A stretch of 64,000 bases of DNA from contig JAHSVC010000024.1 of the NCBI GenBank assembly GCA_021397845.1, forward strand, positions 310,001 to 374,000, given 5' to 3'. The notes beneath the pieces were generated by a model that was given only the letters and a program-made list of their open reading frames with translations, made no database searches and was not told where the DNA came from. Made by a program: the position numbers and the translations under genes. This stretch comes from Areca catechu. Lineage: Eukaryota > Streptophyta > Magnoliopsida > Arecales > Arecaceae. This document shows, one piece after another, positions 23,040-34,614 of the stretch (positions within the stretch are counted from its first letter, which is position 1; the number at the start of each line of letters is the position of its first letter).

Positions 23040-26000
23040 AGCAATTCAATATGCTACTTCACCGATTCTTTCCAAAATCTCAAATCGGCCAATATATATA
23101 GGATTCAATTTGCCACAAATGCCAAATCTTGAAATTTCCTTGGAAGGAGATACTTTTAGAATACATAATTCCCAACATGAAGCTCTAATTGTCATCTTTG
23201 AATATCTTCATAACTCTTTATCTACTCTAAACTACTCGAAATCATTTTTTGATTAACTAAATTTTCTCAACTGCTTGCTATACAAGTTTAGGCCCCAATA
23301 ATCCTCGTTTGCCAACATCATTCTAATGAATCAGTGATTGGCATCTTCTACCATATAATGCTTCATATAATACCATTTAAATGCTGGCTTGATAACTATT
23401 ATTATAAGCAAACTCAATCAAGGGTAGGTGCTCATCCCATGAAACTTTTATATCTAAAATATAAGCTCTCAACATATTTTCTAAAATATAAATAGTTCTC
23501 TCTGATTGATCGTCAATTTGCAGGTGACATGCTGTACTAAAATTTAATTTGGTTTTTAAGACCTTATATAAACTATTTCAAAATTACGATACAAATCTGA
23601 TATCTTGATTCGATACAATAGTCACTAAAATTCCATGCAACCTCATAATTTGCTTTATAAAAAATTTTGCTTGTCTTTCTAAACTAAAACCAACTCTAAT
23701 TGGTAAAAAATGCATAGACTTCATTGATCATCTACAATTACCTAGACTGCATCATTAAAACTAGGAGTTTTAGGTAGTGCAGTTATAAAATCCATGATAA
23801 TATATTCTCACTTCCATTTTGGAATATCAAGAGGTTGAAGTAGCTCGGTTGGTCTTTGATATTCAGCTTCCAAACATTGAGGCACAAATTGAGCAATTTC
23901 TCTTTTTATATTATTCCACCAATACATTTCTTTCAAATCCCTATGCATCCTAGTGCCACCAGGATGTACTGTGTATCCCGTCGATGAGCTTCTCTAAGAA
24001 TTTCTTGTCTAAGTTTTGAATCCATGGGTACACAAATTCATTTTTAGAATCAAAGAACCATCTTTATGTATTCTAAATTCAGATTGATCATCTAATTCCA
24101 CTAATTCGTTACCTTTCAATAATTATGGATCATTATTCTGGGCCACTTTAATCCTTTCTATAAATGTTGTTTGAACTTTCAAATTAACTAGTTACACTCT
24201 TGAATCATATATTTGAATCTCTAATTCAATTTTTCTTATGTCTTCCAAGATTTATTTTTGGTTAGTGATTAAAATAACCAAAATTTCCATAGATTTTTTG
24301 CTCAAGGTTTCAGCAATGACATTAACTTTCTAGGATGATAATTAATTATCAAATCATAATCTTCTAATAATTCTAGCCATCTTCTCTGTCCCATATTTAA
24401 TTATTTTTGAATAAATATATTTTAAACTCTTGTGATTAGTAAATACTTTACATTGCATACCATAAAGATAATGTCTCCAAATATTGAGAGTGAAGACCAC
24501 TACTATTAGCTCCAAATCATGTGTAGGATAATTTTGCTCATAGGATTTCAATTGTCTCAAAGCATAAGCCAGTACTTTATTATATTGCATTAGTACATAG
24601 CTAAGACCCTTTTTGGATGCATCACTGTAAATTATAAATCCTTCACTACCGAAGGGTATAATGAGAATAGGTGTTGAAACTAATCTTTTTTTAATTCTTG
24701 AAAACTTTGTTCACAATCCTCAGTCTATTCAATCGAGCTTGCTTTTGAGTTAGATGAGTTAAAGGTACAGCTATACTATAAATTCTTTTCACAAATCTCC
24801 TATAATAGTTTGCCATTCCTTGGAAATTACATATCTATGATATATTTATTGGCCAGTTCCACTGTACTATAGCTACCTTCTTTGGATCCACAAAAATTCC
24901 ATCTTTAGATACAATATGTCCTAAAATTGCTACTTTATCCAGCCAAAATCCACACTTCTTTTATTTAGCATAAAGTCTTTCCTATCTTAAGATTTATAAT
25001 ATGCATCTTAAATGTTTCTCATGCTCCCTTTTGCTTTTAGAGTAAATCAAATATCATCAATAAACACTACAACAAATCAATCCAACAAAAAATTTAAACA
25101 CTCTATTTATTAAATCCATAAAAGTTATTGGAGCATTTGTTAAGCCAAATGGCATCACTAAGAATTCATAATGTTCATAACAAGTTCGAAAGGAAATTTA
25201 ATATACATCCTCTACTTTGATTTTCAACTAATGCTACCCTGATCAAAGGTTAATCTTATAGAAAACTTGGGCACCTTGTAATTGATCAAATAAATCTTCT
25301 ATTCGAGGTAAAAGGTATTTATTACTTATAGTAACTTTATTCAACTCTTTGTTATCCATACGAAGTCTCATGCTTCCATCTTTCTTTTTCATGAGTAACA
25401 CTAGAGCTCCCAAAGATGATACACTAGGTCAAATAAAACCTTTGTCTAACAATTCTTGCAACTATGATTTTAATTCTTTTAATTTAATAGGGGCCATCTG
25501 ATAGAGAGCTTTGAAAGTCAAACCTGATCCTGGTACTAGATTAATAACAAACTCAATTTCTCTATCTAGTGGTAATCTAGGTAGATCCTTAGAAAATACC
25601 TCTGAAAATTAATTCACTATAGGGATATCTTCCAGAGTCAATTCCTCCTATCGAGTATCCCTTACCATAGATAAGTACCCTTTACATCCCTTGGTCATCA
25701 TTTGTTTAGCTTGTAAGGCCAAGACTATAAATGAAGGTGTAACTCTTGTGCTTCACATAAAACTAAATTCTAGTTCACCTAGAATCTTAATACTAACACT
25801 CTTTTTATGGTCGTCAACTGAGGCAAGGTAGGCAGCAAGCCAATCCATTCTCAATATTACATCAAAATCATGCATATCTAATACTATTAGATCAGCAAGC
25901 AACTCTCTATTTTCCTATGTTGACTTTACAGGACTTGCATATAGTGTTATTACTCATCATACCTCCTATTGATGTTTCAACATAGTTCCGTTCTCATAGG

Positions 26001-27240
26001 TTCACATAACATATCATGTTTTCTAACAAAAGTAATGGATATAAATGAATGTGTGGTGCCAGAATCAAATAAAACATAAGCATAAATATCGGATACTGAA
26101 ATGGTACTTGTCACCACTACATTGGAAGATTGTGCATCTTGTTGGGTAAGAGCATAAACCAATCCCTTAGTTTTTTGACCTCTATCCTTACTTTGTCCAT
26201 CCAAAGTTCTTTGAAATAGGCACTTGTAAGCCAATGGCAATCCTCGTCAGCATGATTCTTGCCACACTTGGAGCATCGCTCACCATCAATCCACTAAGTC
26301 TTATTTTCTATTGCTCTTTTGGCCAAACTTTTGGTATTCTTACTATTCTTTCCTTGCATATCATTAGGTTTGTCTCTCTTTTTGCATGTACTTCATTTAC
26401 TTTTCTTTCAATCATCAGTGCTTTATTCACCACATCCATAAAAGTCATCAATTCATATGGCACCACTTGTTTCATAATCCTAGTTCTCAATTCTCTTTCA
26501 AACTTATGTACACGATCTTCCTCCTTAACCAATCTTGGAACAAATTTGGCCAACTTCATAAATTTTACTTCATATTCTTCAATAGTCATATTCCTTTATT
26601 TTAGGTAAATAAAATTTTGTTCTTTCTGTATTCTTATACTTTCGGGAAAGTACTTGTCATAAAATGCTTTTCAAAATCTTTTCCAGGAGAGTTGTTCTCC
26701 ATCTTGCACATGTTTTTGCTCCACTATCTACCGCCAATTGTATAATTTACCTTATAATATATATGACGCATAACGAATCTAGCACTCCTGAATGGTAAAT
26801 GCCTTCTGCATCTCCCTAATCTAGTTGTCAGCCTCCAAGAGTTTGATGGTCCTTTGAAGGCAGGTGGAGCTAGCCTTTTAAACTTTGGGATGTTATTCAT
26901 GTGTACTGGCTACTCCCCATATCCATGCTATTGAGGTGTATGTTGATGCAATTTTGCACATGCTTGTGTCTGATGCTATTGAAGCAATTCTTGTTGTATT
27001 TGCATCATTTTAACTAGGGTTTGCATTAGCTAGGCCATGCCTGGCTCTTGCTGCACCATTTGATTATTTCCAATAGGGTCAACAATTGCCTCCTATTAAG
27101 GGGTACTACCAATTTGTTGGAGAGTGTTGCCACCTTGCAAATCTCATGTCTCTTCGATAGCTCCTTAAGCATTCGTTTTCATTTGATGTGGAGGAATGTT
27201 AACCTATATCCATTAGACATGGCAGTGCATCCTTAATAGG
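23040..27240 (-). pseudogene. Gypsy gag-pol polyprotein remnant
   Basis: Read from right to left. Gag (27240-26290) includes MTIEEYEVKFMKLAKFVPRL, typical of the retrotransposon gag family. A zinc knuckle CSKCGKNHADEDC sits at about 26275-26235, one residue shorter than usual in its middle gap. The protease has YVLFDSGTTHSFIS (about 26090-26045). RT (about 25400-24850) includes the [10 protein letters not shown] motif, with stops where the catalytic region should be. RNase H (24600-24300) has a [10 protein letters not shown] segment where TDHKSLKY is usual. Integrase (24060-23090) ends in a KLNPIYIGRFEIL segment, the GPY/F-like C-terminal motif. It is dead in every domain. Confidence 0.85.
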
Positions 27241-27363
27241 GTCACCATTTACTAAGGTAAGTTATGTCATAATCATCCAAAACTAGCATCCCAATGTCCT
27301 TGATGTCTATCTACCTACACTCATTCTATGTCAAGTTTTATGACTTATGTTTTACCTACTTAT

Positions 27364-27375
27364 GCTTTGTTACCA
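27364..27375 (-). other. Degenerate primer binding site
   Basis: The minus strand reads TGGTAACAAAGC a few bases inside the 5' LTR, close to the initiator tRNA-Met complement TGGTATCAGAGC. Confidence 0.6.
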
Positions 27376-27924
27376 TCTAAATTATCATACCCCTAACCTA
27401 AGATCGTGAGCCAGGGGTCATAGTAATTGCTGCATACTCATAGAGCACTCTCACCACAAGTTTGCAAGGCATTCCAAACAAGATAGCAATGCATCATAGC
27501 AAAATTAATTTAAATAACTAAAAATTAAAATTTTATTAACTAATAAATTCAACTGATCAATAAAATCCAAGAGTCTTAACCTCAAATAATAATCCTCTAA
27601 AACATAATATTAAAACCAAAAATAGTTTATGTTGATACTATCGAATCTCACTTCTAAATCAGTACCCACATCTTCATTTAGATATCTAGATCTGAAAAGA
27701 AAAGAGAGGATAATGAGCTTAATAGCTTAGTAAGAAACAAATATCTCAACTAGATATTTTAGATATTATTATAAGAAAAATATTTGAAAACAAATACTAT
27801 GAATAGACATAAGAACATAATTTATGTTAATTAATGTAAATCAATCTTTTCAAATACTCATATACATACATAACCATAAATTCAATTTGAAGCAAAACAT
27901 ATATAACTCAACAGCCTTTGACCA

Positions 27925-28195
27925 TGACCAATGTTTAATCCCTATTGGTAGGGTCCACTAAGTACTAATGTTTAACCTCTATTGGTAGTGTCTACTAAGT
28001 ACTAACATTTAACCCTCATTGATAGGGTCCACTGAGTACCAATGTTAAACTCTATTGGTGGGATCTACTGAGTATCAATGTTTAACACTTATTGGCAAGG
28101 TCCACTGAGTACCAATGTTAAACCCTTATTGGTGGGTGTAATGAGTATCAATGTTTAACACCCATTGGAAGGATCCATTGAGTTGGTACATAGTT
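27925..28195. repeat. LTR minisatellite, about 7 units
   Basis: Roughly 38-bp units around GAGTACCAATGTTTAA and TATTGGTAGGGTCCACT, each slightly different. The 3' LTR has about four. Confidence 0.75.
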
Positions 28196-28311
28196 AGGCT
28201 AAGAGCACAAATCCAATTTGTATCAAAGTATTTTTCCAATATAATATATAGATTTATAATTTCATTCAATATATGTATATTCCATAATAAATCAATAAAC
28301 TGGAATATTCC

Positions 28312-29233
28312 TGTTATGGTTCTGCTTGAGACTTGTTGATGTGACTGAAGATGATTGCTGAATTGATTGGCTATGGGTTTCCCTCCTTCGGATGATGGGC
28401 ATTTCAAAACCTACAAAATAAATAAGACATAGAAGTCCGACCATAATGGAGTGGTTCCCCGTGATGGACCCTCTGATGCTTAAGTCAGTCTTTCATGGAA
28501 GCAAATAAAAAAGAGAGAAATTGTAGCTTCTAGATGTGGTGTAACAGTAAAGTGGAAGATAGCAAGGCAATGGAAGTGGCAGATGGAAATGGAGTGTAGG
28601 TGAGGTAGTGAGAGTGGCAAGCATATGTATGTGAGGTGATGGTGATGGGCATTAGCAAGGCTTAAGTGAGGCAAGGTAGGCCGAGCTATCACTAGAGTAG
28701 CAACCTAGAGCTCTTGGGTGCCTTTGGAAGATTTGTTGAGTCTCTCAGAGGGCTCAGGACTTTTATGGATGCTTGCTTAAAGAAAGTTTGTAGGAAAGAC
28801 TTTCTGAGAAGAACTTTTGAAAAAAACTTACCTAGAGGGTCCGAGGAATAAATTTTATAGATGAGGTATATATAGTACATGATATCTATCAGGGCGTTAT
28901 GTAATATAGGATGTGGTGGTCGACACATCGTTGTAGAGCCATGCCCTTGGAGAAGTGGCTAGAGATGGTATGGATCTTGTCTACTTGGCAAGCATGCTTC
29001 CATAAGGCACCATCATTAATGGATAATAACCAGTGTCAGAGAGTCATGGTGCAATTGCAAGGTCACCTACTCTTCTGCAGAAGGAGGGCATGCTACGCTT
29101 CCTTACATGATGTCTGGGGTTACATGTCGGGATATGAGGAATCTATTTCCTGCATTAAGGTAATAGGTGAGATGGCTTGATGTTAAGCTGGCGGTGGGTG
29201 GTAAGTCACGCAGGATTCATGTAGACTTGATCA
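28312..29233 (-). mobile_element. Solo-LTR-like insertion inside the gypsy 5' LTR
   Basis: 922 bp with TGTTATGG...TTGATCA ends. The undisturbed partner LTR shows the empty site AATATTCTAGA (20750-20760), and the insertion is flanked by ATTCC and TTTCT, each one change from ATTCT. On the plus strand it holds CTCTGATGCTTAAGTCAG, which on the minus strand is the conserved U5 phrase seen in other LTRs of this window, so it is probably a minus-oriented solo LTR. No coding region is recognised. Confidence 0.7.
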
Positions 29234-30781
29234 TTTCTAGATGCATCAATTCTAAAAATTTCAAATTCACAAATCACTTTTTGTTTGAAATACAATTTCA
29301 TTATTTATGCATAATTCAAAGAGTAAGTATTTGCTTTCAAAATAAATTATGAAATATCTTGAAAAGATTCTTCATTACTTATCTTTGCAAAATAGTAAAC
29401 ATATGGATTCAATTAATTTCGAGAAGGTCTTTAGAACCTATTATTCAAAATATATTCTTACATCATTAATTTCAATTCATAACTAATCAAAAATAAAAAC
29501 CCCAAGTTGAAATCCACATAAAATTGAACCAGAATTTAAGTGTGCCTCATAGATCAGATTTTCTAAAATAAAATCGATTAGAATATTCTGAGAAATGTTA
29601 GAAGATTCGCCAATCCTAAGATAGAAACACAATGAAGAGACAATAGACATATAGAGAGAGAAACTTTTAGGAGAAAGAAATAGTCTAGAGAGAGAAATTC
29701 TTAGAGAGAGAAAGAGAGGGAAAATAAAAGAGAGAATCCTTTCATTTTTTTTTCTCTCTCTTTTTTCTATTGATGGTTTGGAAAACATGGGATGAATCTT
29801 CTTCCTTGATTCAGAGGAAGAAGAAGAGAAGATAATGGCAGAAGATGGTAGCTGATGGTCAATGGCCAGTGCAAAAGATTGGTGGTAGGTGTTGGTGATG
29901 AAGGCAACTGGAAAAAGAACAAATCATGAACAAAATTCTCAAAAATAGGGAAGAAGAATGGGGATTCATCCAATCTTCATTCCAACAAAATCTCCATCAA
30001 TGGAGGGGGTCTAAGGCAAGAAAAGAGAAGGAGAAAGAATTTAATAACTTACTTGAGGTTTCCGACGAGCCTCACTAACGGGTTTTCTAGCAAAAACAAT
30101 GAATCCAATGAAATGGTTTAGAGGAGAATAGAAAAGAGAAGAGGCAAGGGTTTGGCAATTTGATCTCAAAGGAGGGTTTAATCCCTTAAATATATATTAG
30201 GGAAAGGTTTAGAGATAAGAAACAACTAGAATCCCGGTTGGATTGGGATTCCTTTCAGTCGGAGAAGAGGAATAGAAGAGGACTATTTGTGGAGTTCTAA
30301 TTCATCACTAAATTTTGCTGCCCCCCAAGCACATGCAAAGCATGTGCTTGTTTATTTTTTTGCCTCTTAAGCTTAGAAGAGAAGAATATTCGAAAGTAGG
30401 TATTAAAGTCCCTTTCCTTTTTCTATATTTTTTATTTGATTAATTCTCCCTATCATAAACTAAAGTATATAACCCCTATTTATAATAATGAGATTCGTCC
30501 TTTCACAATTTAGATCAAATTTTTTAAAAGGATGTCCATTTTTGAACAAGTTGGATTGGACTCTTCCCAGCTTAAATAGGACTAAGTTTCTAAAAATATA
30601 ATAAATTTAAAATATAATAAAAATATATAAAAAATTTATAGAAGATAGATCTTAACTTCCACATCAACTTTATCTTCTAGCACTTTATCTAATTATTCAA
30701 AAATTGAAAGATAATCTTCCATCAAATTATTTTCTAAAATAGAATGTCTTAGTTTGATCAATCTATTTCAAGATCAAAACA

Positions 30782-32637
30782 ATGAAGTTTTGGCCCTATT
30801 TAGTCTTTAAAAGGGCTAGCCAAAAATTGTAGATCTCAAAAGAAAATCCAATTTCAAAAAAAGATCATCTCAAGTGGGCATTGTATGACCAAATTATGGC
30901 CTCTAGAAGTCTGGTTAAAAATCAGCTTCTTGATGTAATGAATTTTACTCCTAAACCCTATCCTGCTCTTACTCATGATAGCCAATATAGTCCATATCGA
31001 GTCTTAGAATCCTTTTATATCGAGTCAAGCCATTGGAACCATCATCAACTAAGATTCTATTTCCTTTTTTAGATTAAAACTATAGCCGCATAGTATTAAA
31101 TCTTGGAGGATTTATGTAGGATTTAATTTCTAAAGCTTTAAATGTATTGTGTAGTAGCCATGGATTAGGAGAGGTGAGAGGCTTTGAGTGCTTTGATGTT
31201 GATATCAGGGTGGACAAGTTCTCCTCCTACTTAGCTTGAAAGTTATAACTTAAATTTGGGTAGATATTTTAATTTAAGTTTTTAACTGAATATTGTTAAT
31301 CATGAACAATGAATCTAAAAAGTTTAGAACTTTGGAAGGTTGTTTGATTGATAAACTAAATCTTTGAATTGGCCTGATGTGCAAGGAAAGGCAGAACATA
31401 GCACATGACCTTATATTTACTAAAAACTTGCTTGAAAATGATATTTTGATAGGATTATTTTGTTGTAATATTGTAGTGCTAACTGAATCTAGAAATGTTG
31501 TTCTACTTTGAATCTAGAAAGTTTCAAGTCCTAACTCAAATAGAAAGTATAGAAAGTCATGAGATTATTGACCTTGATTTGGCTCGATTGTTATCCCACA
31601 TAGATTTAGGTCATGAAAATATGTAATTTGGAAATAGGATGAATGTAGTTATTAAGGCAAATTTTCATGATTCTAGGATTCTCCTTCAGGGAGAAGCTTT
31701 TTTTTGGATCAAACGTTATTAATATAGGCCTTGAAGTTGGAAATGTCTAAAAGTAATCGTGAAAATGAAGAGGGTATTTTAACACTCAATTACCTTGTTT
31801 CATTTTCATTTTTGAGGTGTTCAAGGAAATTGAAGGGGTGGTTAGCTAGGCAAGAGGAGGTAAATATCCTTGGATGCTTTTTTCTTCTCTATAGAGGCAT
31901 TGATACCTTGTGTTTAAAACTTGTGAGACCTATTTTTTATGATTAGAATGTCTTTATGATTTTTATTGCAAGATTTGTTTTGTGCGATGAAATAGAACTT
32001 TTCATGCCTAATATTAGAATTTTAAGTCAATTATGAATTCTAGCCATACAATTGTCGATAATTAGCCATGATAATTTTGGAAGTGATGGCATGCTCATTT
32101 ATTTCAAGATTGCTACCTCATCACGGAGAATTATTATGACATGAAACTGCTATCTAGCCATGAGGCATAAGCATGACATAAGATTGTCGCCAAGTGATAG
32201 GGCTAAGTGTGACAAGATATTCATGCTTAATTGCAGGTAGCATGACCGAGACTGAGTTATCAAAAGATTCTTCTATAATCTAGGTAGTGATTTGTTGATT
32301 TGTAGGGTGGTGAAATTGTATGATCCCTTATTCAGACATGATTGAATTTGTAATTTAAATTTATGTTTTATACTATACTTTGTAGATACTTTAGTGAAAC
32401 TTCACTCTTGCATATAGTTTGGACCCTAAATTAATTATGGTAGTGTGGAATACTAGGTGTCATGCTCACTATCTTGTTTTTTCCTTGCTTCACAAATAAT
32501 GCGGCACAAAGGCTAGTGGGGTATGATTTTGGGAGTGGGACTAGAAGCAAGGCTAGTTGCTTCATATTATGGAGCGAACCTTTTGGCTTTTTTTCTTAAA
32601 CTATGAAAGAGACCATGTAAACTAATCAAATTTTATT
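30782..32637. other. Gene-free AT-rich stretch
   Basis: No gene is supported. The first 300 bp resemble 17500-17940 (dispersed repeat), and the rest shows only short scattered ORFs. Confidence 0.4.
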
Positions 32638-32642
32638 ACTAT

Positions 32643-33074
32643 TGTAAGATATGTGTCCAATTATGGTCTTAAATAAATAATAATATATAGAAGTGGAGAG
32701 TTTCATATAAAAATGTGGTGGATGTTTACTGAACCATCCACTATAACTTTTGCATAAAATGAAATGAGTTATATCTGAAGAAGGATGCTATGAATTTTAT
32801 CTAAAGGATTCTAGAAGTTTTATTCTAACAAAGGCTCTCTCTTGAAGACTCAAGATTTCACAGAAAAGAAGAAAACAATGTAAAGTAATAAAAGATGAAA
32901 GACAATTTAGGCCGTGATAATTATTTTCTTTTCATTTCATGATCTAAAATGTGATCGGGATATTTAGAAAAATGATATTTAATCCATCAAGATGATTTTC
33001 CTGAATCTAGGCTTTAAAGATATAAGTATTTTTTCACTATAATTCTCTATCTATTTTTTATTATTGCTTCTACA
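32643..33074 (+). repeat. 5' LTR of the large Copia element
   Basis: 432 bp from TGTAAGATATG to TGCTTCTACA. It matches 41227-41660. Confidence 0.92.
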
Positions 33075-33075
33075 T

Positions 33076-33087
33076 TGGTATCAGAGC
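33076..33087 (+). other. Primer binding site (initiator tRNA-Met)
   Basis: TGGTATCAGAGC, the exact complement of the plant initiator tRNA-Met 3' end, one base after the 5' LTR. Confidence 0.95.
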
Positions 33088-33749
33088 ACTTCATTGATTA
33101 AATTTATTTTGGATATGCTTGAATATGCATTTTCTATGTTAAAATATGAAATTATACATTATGTATTTAAATTATGTCTGGTATAGCAACTTCATGGATA
33201 TACTACTTTATGACAGAATTTTTTATACACATGTACATTACTTATAAAGTATGATTTAACCAATATAAATTTAAATGGGATATGGATTTTATTTAGAATT
33301 GTATGCCATGTGAAGAAATTACTTCATGCAGCTTTTATTGTGAAGAGTCCTTCTGCCAAGGAATAGAAGGTACCATCTAAATCCTTTCAGATTTATCTAA
33401 AATAGAGAAATTCAAATATAAATCAAATACCATTTAAATGATGTGTGATAATGCAGCATTTTATAAGAGGGATTTAAGGACCTGAGCCCGGTGATCATGA
33501 GGCATTTCCTGATTAAAATAAAAAAAATGGAAGGCTTCATGTTTTTAATCTGAGTGGCCTGTACTCATAACTAAACTATTAACGACTTAATCAAATAGAT
33601 AACATTAAAATGTCTTCTCTTAATAAAAAATATATAATATAAATATAATAAAAATAAAATAGTATAAACTATGTCTAGTTTTGTATTTTGATTTTTGTAT
33701 GCCTATATCATTTGTTTTTTTTTTCTTGTATTTGTTATAGGAAAAATGG

Positions 33750-34210
33750 TAACTGTGATCAGAAGCCCCATCACCATAAGAATACTAGAGCGGCGGGAAT
33801 GAGTTAGAAAAATTGTGAGGCTATTGGATGAATATAGGATGGAACCCAATATTAACTTGATCGAGTATATCAAGACAGTCAATGAAATGATACAAAATAT
33901 TATATTTACGAGATATATTATGCATGAGGAACAACAGTTTTTAGCATTAAGAGCTACTTTACCTAATCATTGGAAATACCTATTGGATCTTTTTTGGAAT
34001 CATCTAGACAAAATAAAACATACTCTTGGTCAGTGAAAGTTTTTATGAATGAGTACATGATAAGGAACATTAACAGATCAGCTACTCTCTTTTTTAGCTC
34101 TCATTTCTATCATCATGGATATGTTTCCTTAGGCATTTCATGCTTACCAAAGCCAGTACCTAGGCATATCATTGAAGAAATGAAAGGAGTTTATTTCAAA
34201 AAGAATTGAA
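33750..34210 (+). pseudogene. Second gag-like fragment in the Copia leader
   Basis: A 74-codon open frame (33815-34036) has the Copia gag helical signature: a LLDEYRMEP start, EYIKTVNEMIQ, then HEEQQFLALRATLPNHW. It lies upstream of the element's own gag (34615 onward) and differs from it, so it is not a simple duplication. It may be a trapped piece of another Copia gag. An adjoining frame runs to 34209 without a recognised domain. Confidence 0.5.
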
Positions 34211-34614
34211 TATCTTCATTGTTAATACATTGTATTTGAATCATATTTATAAATATGCTTGTGTATTTATAAATATGTTTATATATATATGCATATTTGT
34301 TTTCTTATGTTGTATTAACTCATGAACAGTTATGTTTTAATGCAAGTTTAATTATTTGATTATACTTAATTAAGTAGGAGTAACTATTAATTGAAAGCAT
34401 ATATATTATTTTAAAATTTATTATTGAGAGTAGATAATAAATAATGATATTATAACATAAGATATGGAAGATAATTGGGAACATAGTGAACTTTCGATTC
34501 CACTACTAATGTTAAGATTATCATAACTTATTTATACTACAAAGTTAAATAAATATATGTTTTGGAAGGAATATACAAGTATTTATTTTGTACTAAATTT
34601 TTATGTAATTTGGA

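Larger units (their letters stand above)
19920..30781 (-). mobile_element. Ty3/gypsy element with very large LTRs
   Basis: A 10,862-bp minus-strand element. ATGAA stands on both sides (19915-19919 and 30782-30786), and both LTRs end AAAACA at homologous points on the plus strand. The order gag, zinc knuckle, protease, RT, RNase H, integrase (right to left) is that of Ty3/gypsy, and the style is chromovirus-like (Del/Tekay type), but I see no chromodomain. Both LTRs have been reshaped by internal repeats or insertions. Stops are frequent in all domains. Confidence 0.85.
27383..30781 (-). repeat. 5' LTR of the gypsy element
   Basis: About 3.4 kb including a 922-bp insertion. It starts TATCATACCCC on the plus strand (TG decayed to TA) and ends AAAACA before ATGAA. 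It carries the seven-unit minisatellite and the solo-LTR-like insertion. Confidence 0.75.
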
